Part shown: piece by piece, positions 10,899-20,910 of the stretch
How the letters are laid out: every line of letters starts with the position of its first letter
How positions within the stretch are numbered: position 1 is the stretch's first letter
DNA from: Hyposmocoma kahamanoa
Taxonomy: Eukaryota > Arthropoda > Insecta > Lepidoptera > Cosmopterigidae
Reading direction: 5' to 3'
Assembly: GCF_003589595.1 (NCBI RefSeq)
Contig: NW_020653337.1
Span: forward strand, 5,106,799-5,170,798
Length of the DNA: 64,000 bases
Notes under the pieces: generated by a model
What the model was told of the DNA's origin: nothing
The model's database searches: none
Seen by the model: only the letters and a program-made list of their open reading frames with translations
Position numbers and translations under genes: made by a program

Positions 10899-10944
10899 TA
10901 TTATTATTATTAAATGTGACCAATACTGAGATACCCTCTATACA

Positions 10945-11072
10945 ACAAAAAAACTCATCAAAATCGGTACACAAATGCCGAAGCAATTGCGTTACATACA
11001 CACACAAAAAAATTCGATTGAGAGATTTCGAATTGAGAACCGCCTCCCTGTTTTTGAAGTCGGTTAAAAAAG
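10945..11072 (-). mobile_element. MITE-B fragment
   Basis: 'aaaatcggtacacaaatgcc' through 'gaattgagaaccgcctcc' to 'gaagtcggtta' matches the MITE-B left end in reverse. The stretch 11073-11399 beyond it holds nothing that I recognise. Confidence 0.6.
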
Positions 11073-11399
11073 ATGTCGAACAGCACCACTCCGATGTTAA
11101 CTTGTCGCTCACTGGTGCCACCACCTTATATTTTAATATTTTATTCATAAATTATAAGAACGATAGATATTATGTTACAAAATCATTATGATTGTCAGTC
11201 ATCGTTTACATATAAATCTATGTCTGTTCTCACATCATATATTTTCTTCCCTGTAAATTTGCTGTCAAATATACACTCCATTTCCCCAAACAACGGCTAT
11301 TATGTAAAAGAGTTACTGGCATAGATGGATCGCTCGCCGAGTTCATCGCATATTTATTGGGCTTCTCACTCTTATATTGAGTTGTTTAATAACTATAAT

Positions 11400-11677
11400 C
11401 ATTGAATTATATGGACGTCGGGTCCGCGCTAAAAAGTGTCCGAACTTATAGGGCGTTAAATCGTATACAGAGCGTCATTCACGCTTTAGTCTTCGTTCGT
11501 TCGACTGACAGCGAAGCAAGCAAAATTAGACAGTACTGCGATGACATTACAATTTAAATTCAACGTTTTAGCTTTTCATATTCCTTTACATGTCACTACG
11601 TTTAAATAGGTTGACTTGGGACATTTTTTTCGTGGTTTGTGTGTTAGACCCGTCGTCCATTTATTTGTAAGTCAATG
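11400..11677 (-). mobile_element. MITE-C copy with 8-bp target duplication
   Basis: Ends 'cattgaattatatggacgtc' and (reverse complement) 'cattgacttacaaataaatg'; inverted ends about 31 bp. It is flanked by a perfect 8-bp duplication ACTATAAT at 11392-11399 and 11678-11685. No reading frame. Orientation is opposite to the copies at 29949 and 38396. An 8-bp duplication is typical of hAT and P superfamilies. Confidence 0.85.
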
Positions 11678-11789
11678 ACTATAATAGTTAAAATTTGCCT
11701 TTAGAATAGAACCAATGTACCAAGAGAGCATAAATTGACAAAATGTTTGATATGATTTGAAGAACTGATAAAAGTGTGTTTGTTTTTTA

Positions 11790-11945
11790 TCGACTTTAAA
11801 GGGATACCACAGAAGTGGTGCCATTCAAATTTAAAAAAAAATATTTCGCCTCTAAGATTGGCAAATTAGGCGATGAATACTGTGTATTGGATTTCACCAG
11901 CTTTCCGTTAATCGATTTCAGTAAAAAATCCACAAACTTTTGAGC
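11790..11945 (+). mobile_element. diverged MITE-B remnant
   Basis: 'atcgactttaaagg', 'atttcgcctctaag' and 'aacttttgagcc' follow the order of MITE-B landmarks. It is followed by 'gtgtccaacagtgggacgta' (11947-11985), a common lepidopteran LINE-tail phrase. Confidence 0.45.
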
Positions 11946-12097
11946 CTGTGTCCAACAGTGGGACGTATAAGGGGTTGATGATGACGTATTGTCAACGAGA
12001 TGATGGCTGGTAGAGACTACGAGTAATAAAGATAGCGGGTGGTGACTTTTTTATATCAATTTTATACATATGTTACCATATACTACGTATATATAAA

Positions 12098-12378
12098 AGC
12101 AGCAGTAGAGCTCCTTGTAAATGAGTTCGTCCAGGAAAGTACTGCCACCTGGCCTATTTCTGCCGCCAAGCAGTAATGTCAGCGTTACTGTGTTCCGGTT
12201 TTGAAGAGTAAGGGTGCTGGTGAAATTAGACACATGAGACTTGTCAACTTATATCTCAGGGTGACGGGCGCAGTGATAGCACCCCTCAGGTTTTTGCGAT
12301 TTAAAGCTCTGAGGGGCACTGCAACTGTTATGAACAGGCGTGTAACTTACAGTTGTCCGTTCCGTACTTGATATTGGT
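12098..12378 (-). repeat. rep-A, near full length
   Basis: Reverse-complement landmarks are all present: 'agcagtagagctccttgt', 'cagtaatgtcagcgttactg', 'tatctcagggtgacgggcgc', 'ctctgaggggcactgca', 'ttgatattgg'. Confidence 0.8.
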
Positions 12379-12738
12379 AACCTATCACAAACTCGAATTT
12401 CCTTTTTCCGAATTTCATTACTCTGAAAACGGTTCGACTTTTTTTCATTAGTGCGATGACAGTTTTGGTATAAATTTGCAACACAGAAGTGTCTTACAAC
12501 AGAAGTATCGTTTGTCCGAAAACCTTTTAGTAGAATAATTATTACACATACGTATTCTTTGGACAGAAGTTTGTTTGGTCTAATCAAGTTTGTTATGCTG
12601 TCTGTTTTTCATATAATTTAGATTGCTGAAAATTCGTTTCGACAAAATCATTATTCTTAGATAAAATTACACCGCCATACAAGATAAAATTGTACCGCCA
12701 TACAATAATAATATATTTAAAATTATAATAATAAAATA
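12379..12738. other. AT-rich spacer with a 23-bp duplicated phrase
   Basis: No gene seen. 'agataaaattacaccgccat' and 'agataaaattgtaccgccat' lie in tandem at about 12658-12705, immediately before the satellite array. Confidence 0.5.
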
Positions 12739-13110
12739 GCGGCCGGCGAGTGTCAGAGCCGAATTTGTTTGCATTACCCAGACGGTACGACCCCCTCCTG
12801 TAGGTTTAGGTTAGGTTAGTATATGAAAATACCGCACGAGCCGAGCGAGCCTAGCGAGCGTGTCGCGGCAGCGGCCGGCGAGTGCCAGAACCGAATTTGT
12901 TTGCATTACCTAAACGGTACGACCCCCTCCTGTAGGTTTAGGTTAGGTTAATATATGAAAATGCCGTACGAGCCGAGCGTGTCGCGGCAGCGGCCGGCGA
13001 GTGCCAGAGCCGAATTTATATGCATTACCTAGACGGTACGACCCCCTCCTGTAGGTTTAGTATATGAAAAACCAGCACGATCCGAGCGAGCGAAGCGAGC
13101 GGCTACAACT
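12739..13110. repeat. rep-F tandem array, three GC-rich units with TTAGG motifs
   Basis: Units start at 12739, 12871 and 12990, each beginning 'gcggccggcgagtg'; periods 132 and 119 bp. Each contains 'gaccccctcctgtaggttta'. Units 1 and 2 continue with 'ggttaggtta', that is short TTAGG runs, the usual insect telomere motif. Each ends in 'gagcgag' short repeats. Two diverged rep-F units occur inside the array element at 43592-43735. An inverted repeat around 13105-13185 closes the region. Confidence 0.75.
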
Positions 13111-13185
13111 CGGTTAAATTAACTTGTATCTCGTTTACCATATTTTTTAAAGATGCGAGATGATTTAATTTGACGAGTTGTATGG

Positions 13186-14267
13186 TGCGACACATTCTAA
13201 TGCTTTTAATATCTGTAATAAGAAATAATATAACAAAAATGAATAATGGATATCGTTTTTTACAAAATAAAAATATTCAATTAGATATATTGGTCAAACC
13301 TTTGTTTGTTGTTTGTTTGGTTTGTTGGGAAATAAAAATCGGGAAAATAGTAACTTGTCAATATATCAAAATAGTAAAACATTAAATGGTGTAATGAAAA
13401 AAACCGTAAAGTGTTTTCGGACAAATGAAACAAAATCTATTCAATAAAAATCTAAAAGTTTTCGGAGAAACAAAATTCTGTAAATCATGTTCCAACTTGT
13501 GATGGGTAACCCTTGATATTATATAAAAAAAAACATTATCCTTCAAAAATTCACAGTTAAAAAATGTGAGCATAATTACGTCTAACATCTTTTGATATAA
13601 TTCTAAAGTATACGCACCCGGATGCATCAAACATACAACAAAACCCTATGGTAGTACCTATAGATAAATACTCGTTGGTAATTTGAAATGTTAAACTCTA
13701 CTTACACTAGAGATCCATTAGTTGACAATGTCGTTAATTGTTTCAGATTTAAACCTGCCATACACAAGGACACTTAAATCTATGTGCCTAGTGCGTTCGC
13801 AGCCCTAAACTTAGTCGAAATTAAACGTTATGTAAATTCCTTAAGATGCCATGATTTTTAAACAAATCATTAAATCAAAAACAATTATTGGCAACAAACA
13901 CATAGAGAAATTCGTAAGGCATGCTGATTCTTGATCGAAGAAATTATTGAAATTATCGATGATCGAAGAAATTATTCTTTGTGTTTAGACACAGACACGG
14001 ACACTCTTTTAATGGCAAGAGTACATACAACACAAAACTACACCAAACACAGTTTACATACATATAATTATTATACATACAATAACAATTAAAATTAGAA
14101 CAAAGATGCAAAGTAGATATCATAGTGTCTTTTTCGAAGATGGAGTACAATGACATTTGCAGGGTTGCCAGTTTTCGTAAAATCTTAAATAGTCATGTAG
14201 TAGTTGTCGACAGTTTTATCGATAGATTGAGAACGACGGTAAAATTTTGTCAATAACTTTTTCATTG
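13186..14267. other. AT-rich intergenic, no gene seen
   Basis: No supported gene. A short direct repeat 'gatcgaagaaattatt' occurs twice near 13935 and 13963. Open frames here look like chance frames in AT-rich DNA. Confidence 0.45.
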
Positions 14268-15040
14268 AAAAAAAAACCGACCTGAAAAGTTTGCTTATCG
14301 GCTTTTTTCAATTTCCATAGGATCTTCTCATCAGATTCTGGCTTCTTGGTGACAATGGGATTGTTACACTTCTTTGTCAGATTTCTTTGTACATTTTATA
14401 TTTTCTTTTCCGGTTGTCATGGTGACGGTGATTGGTTGATTACAAGTATCGTGTCAAGTGAAGAGTCGACTTTTATTTGTGGAAAATAATTAGTAATTTG
14501 TGACAGCAGAAACGAACCCAGAACGGTATCAGAGACCACCTCGAGACTATACCCTTTCAAACAAAATAAGAAACAAAATTTAACTGCCTCCGTGGCTGAA
14601 CGGTTACCATGCCGGACTGCCACGCAGAGGTCCCAGGTTCGATTCCCGGGCCGGGAGAAATAGTTGTATGGCCTACAATTATTTCTCTCGTGAGTTTGGG
14701 TGTAAGTTATGGTTGTCTATGTGTGTGTCCATGGCACCCGCGACACAGGGTTTCCCTAGTGCGGGGCTATGTTGAGTGTATGCGTTATTATTATTATTAT
14801 TATTAAGAATTTTTAAAATCAGTCAGAAATGGGTGAATACACGGATGTTTAAAATTTGAGGATTTCCTTCGATTTTCATGGGATCCCCTAATCAGGTTCT
14901 GACTTGGTGACAGGGGACCACCACAAAAGTTCACCCTTTCAAACAAAAAAGAATTCTCAAAAACGGTCCACAATTGACGACGATATCTGAAAACATATAT
15001 ACAGCTGAACGTATAACCTCCTCCTCTTTTGAAGTCAGTT
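14268..15040 (-). mobile_element. MITE-B-like element, diverged, carrying a SINE-S
   Basis: The left edge 'aaaaaaccgacctgaaaagt' and right edge 'aacctcctcctcttttgaag' then 'tcagtt' resemble MITE-B ends. The interior is related but longer. 'gatcttctcatcagattctg' near 14320 and 'gatcccctaatcaggttctg' near 14881 suggest internal duplication or two related copies. SINE-S at 14582-14806 lies inside. Confidence 0.5.
14582..14806 (+). mobile_element. SINE-S, full length with TTA tail
   Basis: The best complete copy. tRNA-like head: A-box-like 'tggctgaacggttacc' and B-box 'ggttcgattcc'. Body landmarks: 'gggagaaatagttgtatggc', 'gtgtgtccatggcacccg', 'gggtttccctagtgcggggc'. It ends in 'gtatgcgttatta' and a (TTA)n tail. 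Such SINEs are transcribed by RNA polymerase III and moved by a partner LINE. Confidence 0.85.
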
Positions 15041-15639
15041 AAAAATTACTGCCTTATGAATGTTACGACATTTTAATGATTACTAATTGGGTTATTGTAT
15101 TCTTTATTCTTACTTTCACAGTTGGTCTATTAGTATCAAAATCTATTTCTGGTCATGTTAATGTCAACAAGACGATTTGATTATGTATATTAAATTAAAA
15201 CGAAAAACTTTAAAGTAATGTCTCCTATTTGTATTTTTAATACATATACTTCAAAATTTAGTGTATGTATGAATGAATTTTCGAAAATCAACAGTTAAAA
15301 TATGGATGTGCCCATCAGTCAGCCGATGATGAATCAAATGAAACAATTTCGCCAACCAACCAACCAACGTTCAGTCGCTGGTCGATATAATATTTATCGA
15401 CTGCAATCACTAGCTGCTCGCAAGAGGGCAACACTTTTGCGCAAAGAACTGTCATTTTACTCCGTCTTCAAAAAATACAGACCGTATCTATAGTCTCCAA
15501 AGTAAACAGTGTTGTAGCGCCATTCCAACACGGGATTTAGCACACTGCAGTAGCCTACCACAGCGCTGATGTTGAGTGAGCTTGCAGAGCTCGACGCCAG
15601 CAAAAAAAAACGGAAAATTATGAGTATAGCTACTTTTTA
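15041..15639. other. intergenic, nothing recognised
   Basis: A 63-codon frame at 15302-15493 has no recognisable domain, signal peptide or splice context, and I do not call it a gene. Confidence 0.45.
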
Positions 15640-15853
15640 TTAACCAACGTAAAAAAGGAGGAGGTTCTCAATTCGATTTTTTTTGTGCGTGTATGTTATG
15701 AACCAGTTTAGATGATTCTGTTTTTATTGGAAAGTGGGTACTGAGGCGTATTGCGTCCCATTTAAATTTGAAGAATATATTCCACCTCTAAGGGTGGCAA
15801 AATAAACTTGGCAAATAGATTTCATTCCACGAACTTTTGAGCTCGGTTTTTGT
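15640..15853 (+). mobile_element. MITE-B, internally deleted
   Basis: Starts 'aaggaggaggttctcaattc', passes 'ccacctctaagggtggcaaa' and ends 'acgaacttttgagctcggtt', so both ends are present but the middle is shortened to about 214 bp against about 470 bp in full copies. Confidence 0.65.
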
Positions 15854-17190
15854 TTGTAAAAAGTTATTAGTACATTATTGCAGAGGCGGGGAAGTAAGGG
15901 ATTGCTGGAAGAGTATGAGTTGCAAGGACGAGTGACAGAGTCAAGCAATCTCCGTTCCCGCCAAGGCATGTATAGAATTTTTCTCAAACTTTGTGAGGAA
16001 ATAATCAAAGACTAAAGAAAGGAAGATGCGTAATAGAAACAGTGAAAAATATTAATTAATATTAAAAGTGATATTTAACATATTAGGACAAGAGAAAATG
16101 TTATTGTTTTTCCAGGCACATTACTCCGCGTAACTTCTGATGATCTGTTTGAATGTGTACATTTACTGTATTTTCGTAATCGCTCTTCTTACTAGCACTC
16201 ATTTTCGTGACCAAAATACAAAAAAGACGAAAAAACAAAAGAATAATAGAACACTTTAAAGTACACACAGTAAGCGGTACAGGTATCTTTAATTATCAAC
16301 ACTGGGCAGTTAGCGGTATGAGTTTTTCTTTTGCTTGTTTACATAGTTCATTAATAGGTAGATTTAAAAGTTTAGAGACGAGGACGATAATGAATTTTCA
16401 TACTCACTTTGCTGGCCTTGTCCGGGAAGAAGTTGCACGGTCCGTACATGACAAACTTTCTGTGTTCGTTTTTTGAAAGTAATGCAAACATTTCCGAGCA
16501 TGTTTGAGAAAATTATATATTTAATATTATTATATATTATGTTTATTATGTAAATTAATATATATATATAAAAAACAAGTTAAGTCTAATAATGAAATAT
16601 CTTGTATAGAATGCTTATTATACTAATGAAAGGTATTATAGGATTATACATTGTGTCTTTGTAATAATAATAAAATAATTTCCATTTTGTTTATTCCAGC
16701 TGTAATACGCTTATTACACAGCTCCTACGATATAAGGGTAAGTGTCTAATATTTAAGAATCTGTCTTAATGATGGGCATGGATTATGTATAATTGAATTT
16801 TTAATTGTAGGTTTTCCTTTTAAAACGACATTTGCGCTTTGATAGCATTCCTTTGTATATCAAAACAGGCATTAAAGAAATCGCTCTATTAAATATCTCT
16901 CATTGCGTTAACACGAGAGCGTCAAGTGGTGTTCATAATTTACAGAAAATTCAAACGTCCTTTACGAAACAGCGCTGTTTTATGAACGGCTCGTTTATTT
17001 CCATCTAATTTGTCCGCGACATATCCACAATGCCAGCTAAAAACACGTCACCAACACTCGTTCGGAGGCCTACATATTTATCAAAGTAAAGCGGTTACAT
17101 ATTTCTTGAATTATCTAATTCATACACATTATTGCGTAGCTTACTAAACATACAAAAATACGTATTTTTGCCCCGTTTTTTTTTCTATAA
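15854..17190. other. AT-rich intergenic, no gene seen
   Basis: Very AT-rich around 16500-16680. No supported coding region or repeat family. Confidence 0.45.
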
Positions 17191-17670
17191 TATCAAGTGA
17201 CGGGACGAACAAGTCGTGGGCCTGATGGTAATAATATTAAATAAAATAATAAAATGTTTGTTTCAATAGTACAATTAACTTTACATTAACAGCTTATCAA
17301 GCCTGTGTCAGGAGGTACCGCTCCATAAGCAACATAGCTATTACATGTACTATGTATGTATATGTATATATATATTTATAATATTTCAACATTCTTAACT
17401 TCTAATTTTAAATTTAATTTGAATTTTACAACGCATAACAGTGTATTTGTGAGCATGTTTGTGTGTGTATGGATATGTGTGATGGTAAGCTGTCCATAAC
17501 AATTGCAATGGCAGTCAGTGCTTTAAATCGCAAAGATCTGAGGGGTACTGCCACTGTGCCGGTCACCATGAGACACGTAACGCGTTGACAAGTCCCATGT
17601 GCCTGTAATTTCACCTGTACCCTTACACTCCAGAACCGGAACGCAGTAATGCTCACATTACTCTTATATA
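17191..17670 (+). repeat. rep-A interrupted by about 240 bp
   Basis: The head 'atatcaagtgacgggacgaa' (17193-17235) and the body from 'gatggtaagctgtccataac' to 'cagtaatgctcacattact' (17480-17665) are separated by AT-rich sequence. The body is well conserved. Confidence 0.7.
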
Positions 17671-17939
17671 AGAACTTTTACAGTAATTTGCAATTGTAAC
17701 ATTCGCGTAACATTCCTAACATTTCAAAATGTTGCTAAAGTAAAACCTCCTCTCACGTTATAATGCGATAGAGAATAAAATTGAAGTACAAGTTTTCTAC
17801 CCTCTGTCCCTTCTCCACCCCTCTTTTTGTATCGGGACTAAAACATTATTAATGAAACAAACAATGTCAAATGGATCTTGGACTAAACTACAGAGGACTG
17901 TGGACTACAAAGCCTTTGATATAGTCAGTAATGGTTTTT

Positions 17940-17995
17940 TTCTGATATCAAGTGACGGGATGAATAAATCGTGCGTCTGATGGTAAGCTCGCGGG
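17940..17995 (+). repeat. rep-A head fragment
   Basis: 'tgatatcaagtgacgggatg' then 'cgtgcgtctgatggtaagct' is the rep-A head alone. The LINE fragment at 18086 lies about 90 bp downstream. Confidence 0.65.
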
Positions 17996-18085
17996 CGGAG
18001 CGACAAAACATAATGGCTTGAGAGAGCGCGTTCCATTTTACGCATTGCTTGTTTTCTTGGTTGTTTGGTAGGGAAGAAACGTAGC

Positions 18086-18499
18086 TCCCCGCGGAGCGGG
18101 TGCGCGAGGACGCGGCGGACGCGCACCCGCTTCGGCGCAGACGTACGGGGAGAAGGCGAAGGCAGTTCGCTGCTCGCCTGATCCCCTAGTGAGGCCAGCG
18201 GGCTCTGAACAGGGACTCCGGAGCCTGCATTGCACGGCCTCACTCGTCTGGGGGGCGGGTCGGAGGACAACCGACTCGCCCCTCCGTTGGCGCGGGAGAC
18301 CTGGCGCAAGCTAGGGCGGCCGGGCGGCGTCGTGGTGAATGCTCACCGATCCCACAGCGCCGACTCAACCGGCGAGAGGGAAACCCGGGGGGTTTTGGTG
18401 GGGTAGACCCGCGGTCTGGAGGGAGAGTCCCCACATAACCCCTGAGTCTCCCTGGGCTCAGGGGTATCCATAAAGATTTTCCCCCGTCAAAAAAAAAAA
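18086..18499 (+). mobile_element. LINE 3'-end insertion with 15-bp target duplication
   Basis: A 414-bp GC-rich block ending in an 11-base poly(A) (18489-18499), directly after 'ggggtatccataaagatttt' and 'cccccgtc'. Flanks are 'gggaagaaacgtagc' (18071-18085) and 'ggggagaaacgtagc' (18500-18514), a 15-bp duplication with one difference. This is the hallmark of target-primed reverse transcription of a 5'-truncated LINE. The tail resembles lepidopteran R1-type LINE 3' ends from memory. Long antisense frames here reflect its GC content. Confidence 0.8.
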
Positions 18500-18744
18500 G
18501 GGGAGAAACGTAGCAACTACGCACGTAAAGTACACTACTAAAATACACGTAATTATTTATCTAAGCGTGTTTTTATTACATTTATTATTGTATTCGAAGT
18601 GCATACATAATAAAAAACAAAAAAAAAATAAAATACTCGAAAAACCCGGGATATTAAAATCAAACCCAGGTTTCTTTGTAACCATCAGAACCAGGAAAAC
18701 ACGGGTTATCCCGGATCGGGTAAACCCGGGCTCGATGCCCTACC

Positions 18745-18860
18745 TGAGGCATAAGTTCACAATTCTCTTGTGCCTGCATTTTACCAGCACCCTTACCATT
18801 CAAAACCGGAACGCAGTAATGCTCACATTACTGCTTCGCGACAGTAATAATGGTAGAACT
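18745..18860 (+). repeat. rep-A 3' half
   Basis: 'gaggcataagttcacaattc' through 'accggaacgcagtaatgctc' and 'acattactgcttcgcgac'; head missing. Confidence 0.65.
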
Positions 18861-18984
18861 AACCAAAACTTAACAAACACCCGGACACATCAATAAAACG
18901 ACACATTCTTAATCAATTAAAATCATAATCTAATTTGACTCCATAGCAAAGCAAACAATGAATTAGAATTTTTTTATAAAAAGA

Positions 18985-19425
18985 AACTCTACCTCAAAAG
19001 TTTGCTTACCCGCTTTCACCGTGTTCGTTGCCGCGGTCTCCTAAACTATAACAGAAACTTATACGTAACGGAAGTCCAAAACAAATCATTTGAGCGCAGA
19101 CACAAGGCAGCTGCTGTACCTACACTGTTAAGGAGTCCCTCGCATCTGTTCGCCATTTTCATCATCAGATCAACTCTAGGTTATCATAACATTTTACTTT
19201 TATTGGAATACATCTTAGATTATTGAAATTAGTGAAGGGAAAGCGGGTGATATCCAATAAATCGGATTCACTCCGTAATATGGCATCAAGACGGAATATT
19301 TTCTTCAAATTTCCCTTTCCAACAAAAAAGAATCATCGAAATCAGTTCACAAATCGCGTAACATTACCTACAGAAAAAAATGCAGTCGAATGAAAAATTA
19401 TCCTCCCTTTTTTAAGACTAAAAAA
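18985..19425 (-). mobile_element. MITE-B-like, diverged
   Basis: The left edge 'aaactctacctcaaaagttt' and right half 'ccaataaatcggattcactc', 'aaagaatcatcgaaatcagt', 'cctcccttttttaagac' follow MITE-B order in reverse. A foreign-looking stretch (19020-19225) lies between. Confidence 0.5.
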
Positions 19426-19754
19426 TACAACACGTAGAACGCAAAACAAATGAAACCTCATTATACCCAAATCAGAAAAATCAAACCATATCTACAGTAC
19501 AATTTCTACTAACTAGAAGCGAGACCGAAAAGAAATGTTCAGATCCCCTCATTAGTGAGGAATCTACAGTATAATGAGAATGACTCAGGCGCAGCCTAAC
19601 GAACTATTCACTTACTTCGACAACTTGATAGGTAACGTTCTTTTCAAAGTGTGTAAAGTCATCTTTTGGATTACGGTTGGTAAATTTTTTTTACGGGTCA
19701 TTTGTGAAATTAAAAAGTTCAAGAGCTTTTACGTATTTTGTAGTAGAAGAGTCC

Positions 19755-19880
19755 TGGAAAAGCCAAGCAGTAATGTGAGCATTACTGCGTTACGGTTTTG
19801 AAGGGTGCTGATGAAATTACAGGCACTTGAGACTTTTCAACTTATGTCTCAGGGTGATGGGTAGACGTGTCACTTAACAC
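19755..19880 (-). repeat. rep-A fragment
   Basis: 'agcagtaatgtgagcattac' then 'ttacggttttgaagggtgct' and 'tatgtctcagggtgatgg' are reverse-complement rep-A landmarks. Confidence 0.7.
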
Positions 19881-20439
19881 AAGGCAGTACGGATCGAATT
19901 TTCCCTGGCAGTGCTATAAAAGAGGTTTCTGGCATTTCTTCACAGAGCTCGAGTCTGCACGCTTCTATTTAGAAGATTCATTTCAAAGGTGGACTTCCGC
20001 TTGGCATAGTTTGAAGTGTTCTGTTGTGAGTTAGCGTCTTTGGAAGATATCCAAAGTTTTGTTTGTTATAAAGAAGTATCGATTTCATGACATAGAATAT
20101 CATTTGAAAACAAATTCACGGTTAATGGTATTTTTTTCGAGCAGTTATTACAACAAAACACTAGTGTAAACAAATCTTTTTAAATCACACTTATGGACTC
20201 AGATCGACTGGTCAGAAAAAGATTTATGCCCATAATGGCGAAAAGACAGTCGATAACGGACGACGCAACACGACATCGACGAAACTTTGCTCTTTTTGCA
20301 TGAACATAAAACTTTTTGATCGGCTCACGCTGATTCCGCATTGAAAAATATGATGAATTCCCCCATCACCATCATATTATACAGTCCTCATTAACCCACA
20401 GCTGGGTATAGGCCTCTTCTTTGTTGCACCAATTTTTAT
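19881..20439. other. intergenic, nothing recognised
   Basis: Only 'cacagctgggtataggcctc' near 20398 resembles a LINE-tail phrase. No coding evidence. Confidence 0.45.
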
Positions 20440-20910
20440 GATCATGTACACGCTAAGAAATCCGACGAGTCTGCTACAGAAAAGATGAGAATGGTCTTGT
20501 ACACGACAAGAACTTTGTCGGATCTAGCCTACAAAACATGTCGTGTCTGTTGCAGACGAGAAAATGATGAATATGTACACGATACGAATGCTTTCGGACA
20601 GACGTGATTAGGGTAAAATGTGTCAGTGCATTACGAGTCTTCCAGGTAGCTGTCGTTTTACTACCGACTGTGGGAAGAAATATGTTGTAGTATATGTTGT
20701 ATATTAAACAACATCCGTCCACGCGCATAAATGTTTGTTTACTGCCAATGCACCTCACCCGGTCCCATACAATAGCGACAGAGCGCGTCGTGTCGAGGGT
20801 AGACAAGATTTTTTTCTAGTCCGGCGCCGAGGCGTGTACACAAGTTCGTATGTAGAAACGAAACGAATTCTTGCATAGACCCGGCGACTTTTCTTAGCGT
20901 GGACACGCGC
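20440..20910. mobile_element. inverted-repeat element with internal GTACACG motifs
   Basis: The left end 'gtacacgctaagaaatccga' and right end (reverse complement) 'gtccacgctaagaaaagtcg' pair over about 25 bp. TGTACACG-like words recur inside near 20445, 20495, 20573 and 20835. No transposase frame. Confidence 0.55.

Noticed and set aside
13382..13630. 82-codon minus-strand frame with some protein-like look
   Set aside because: AT-rich codon content, no domain, no splice sites and no supporting neighbour.
17905..18548. Two long minus-strand open frames (134 and 102 codons)
   Set aside because: They are antisense to a GC-rich LINE 3' end with a poly(A) tail and target duplication; low stop frequency follows from composition.
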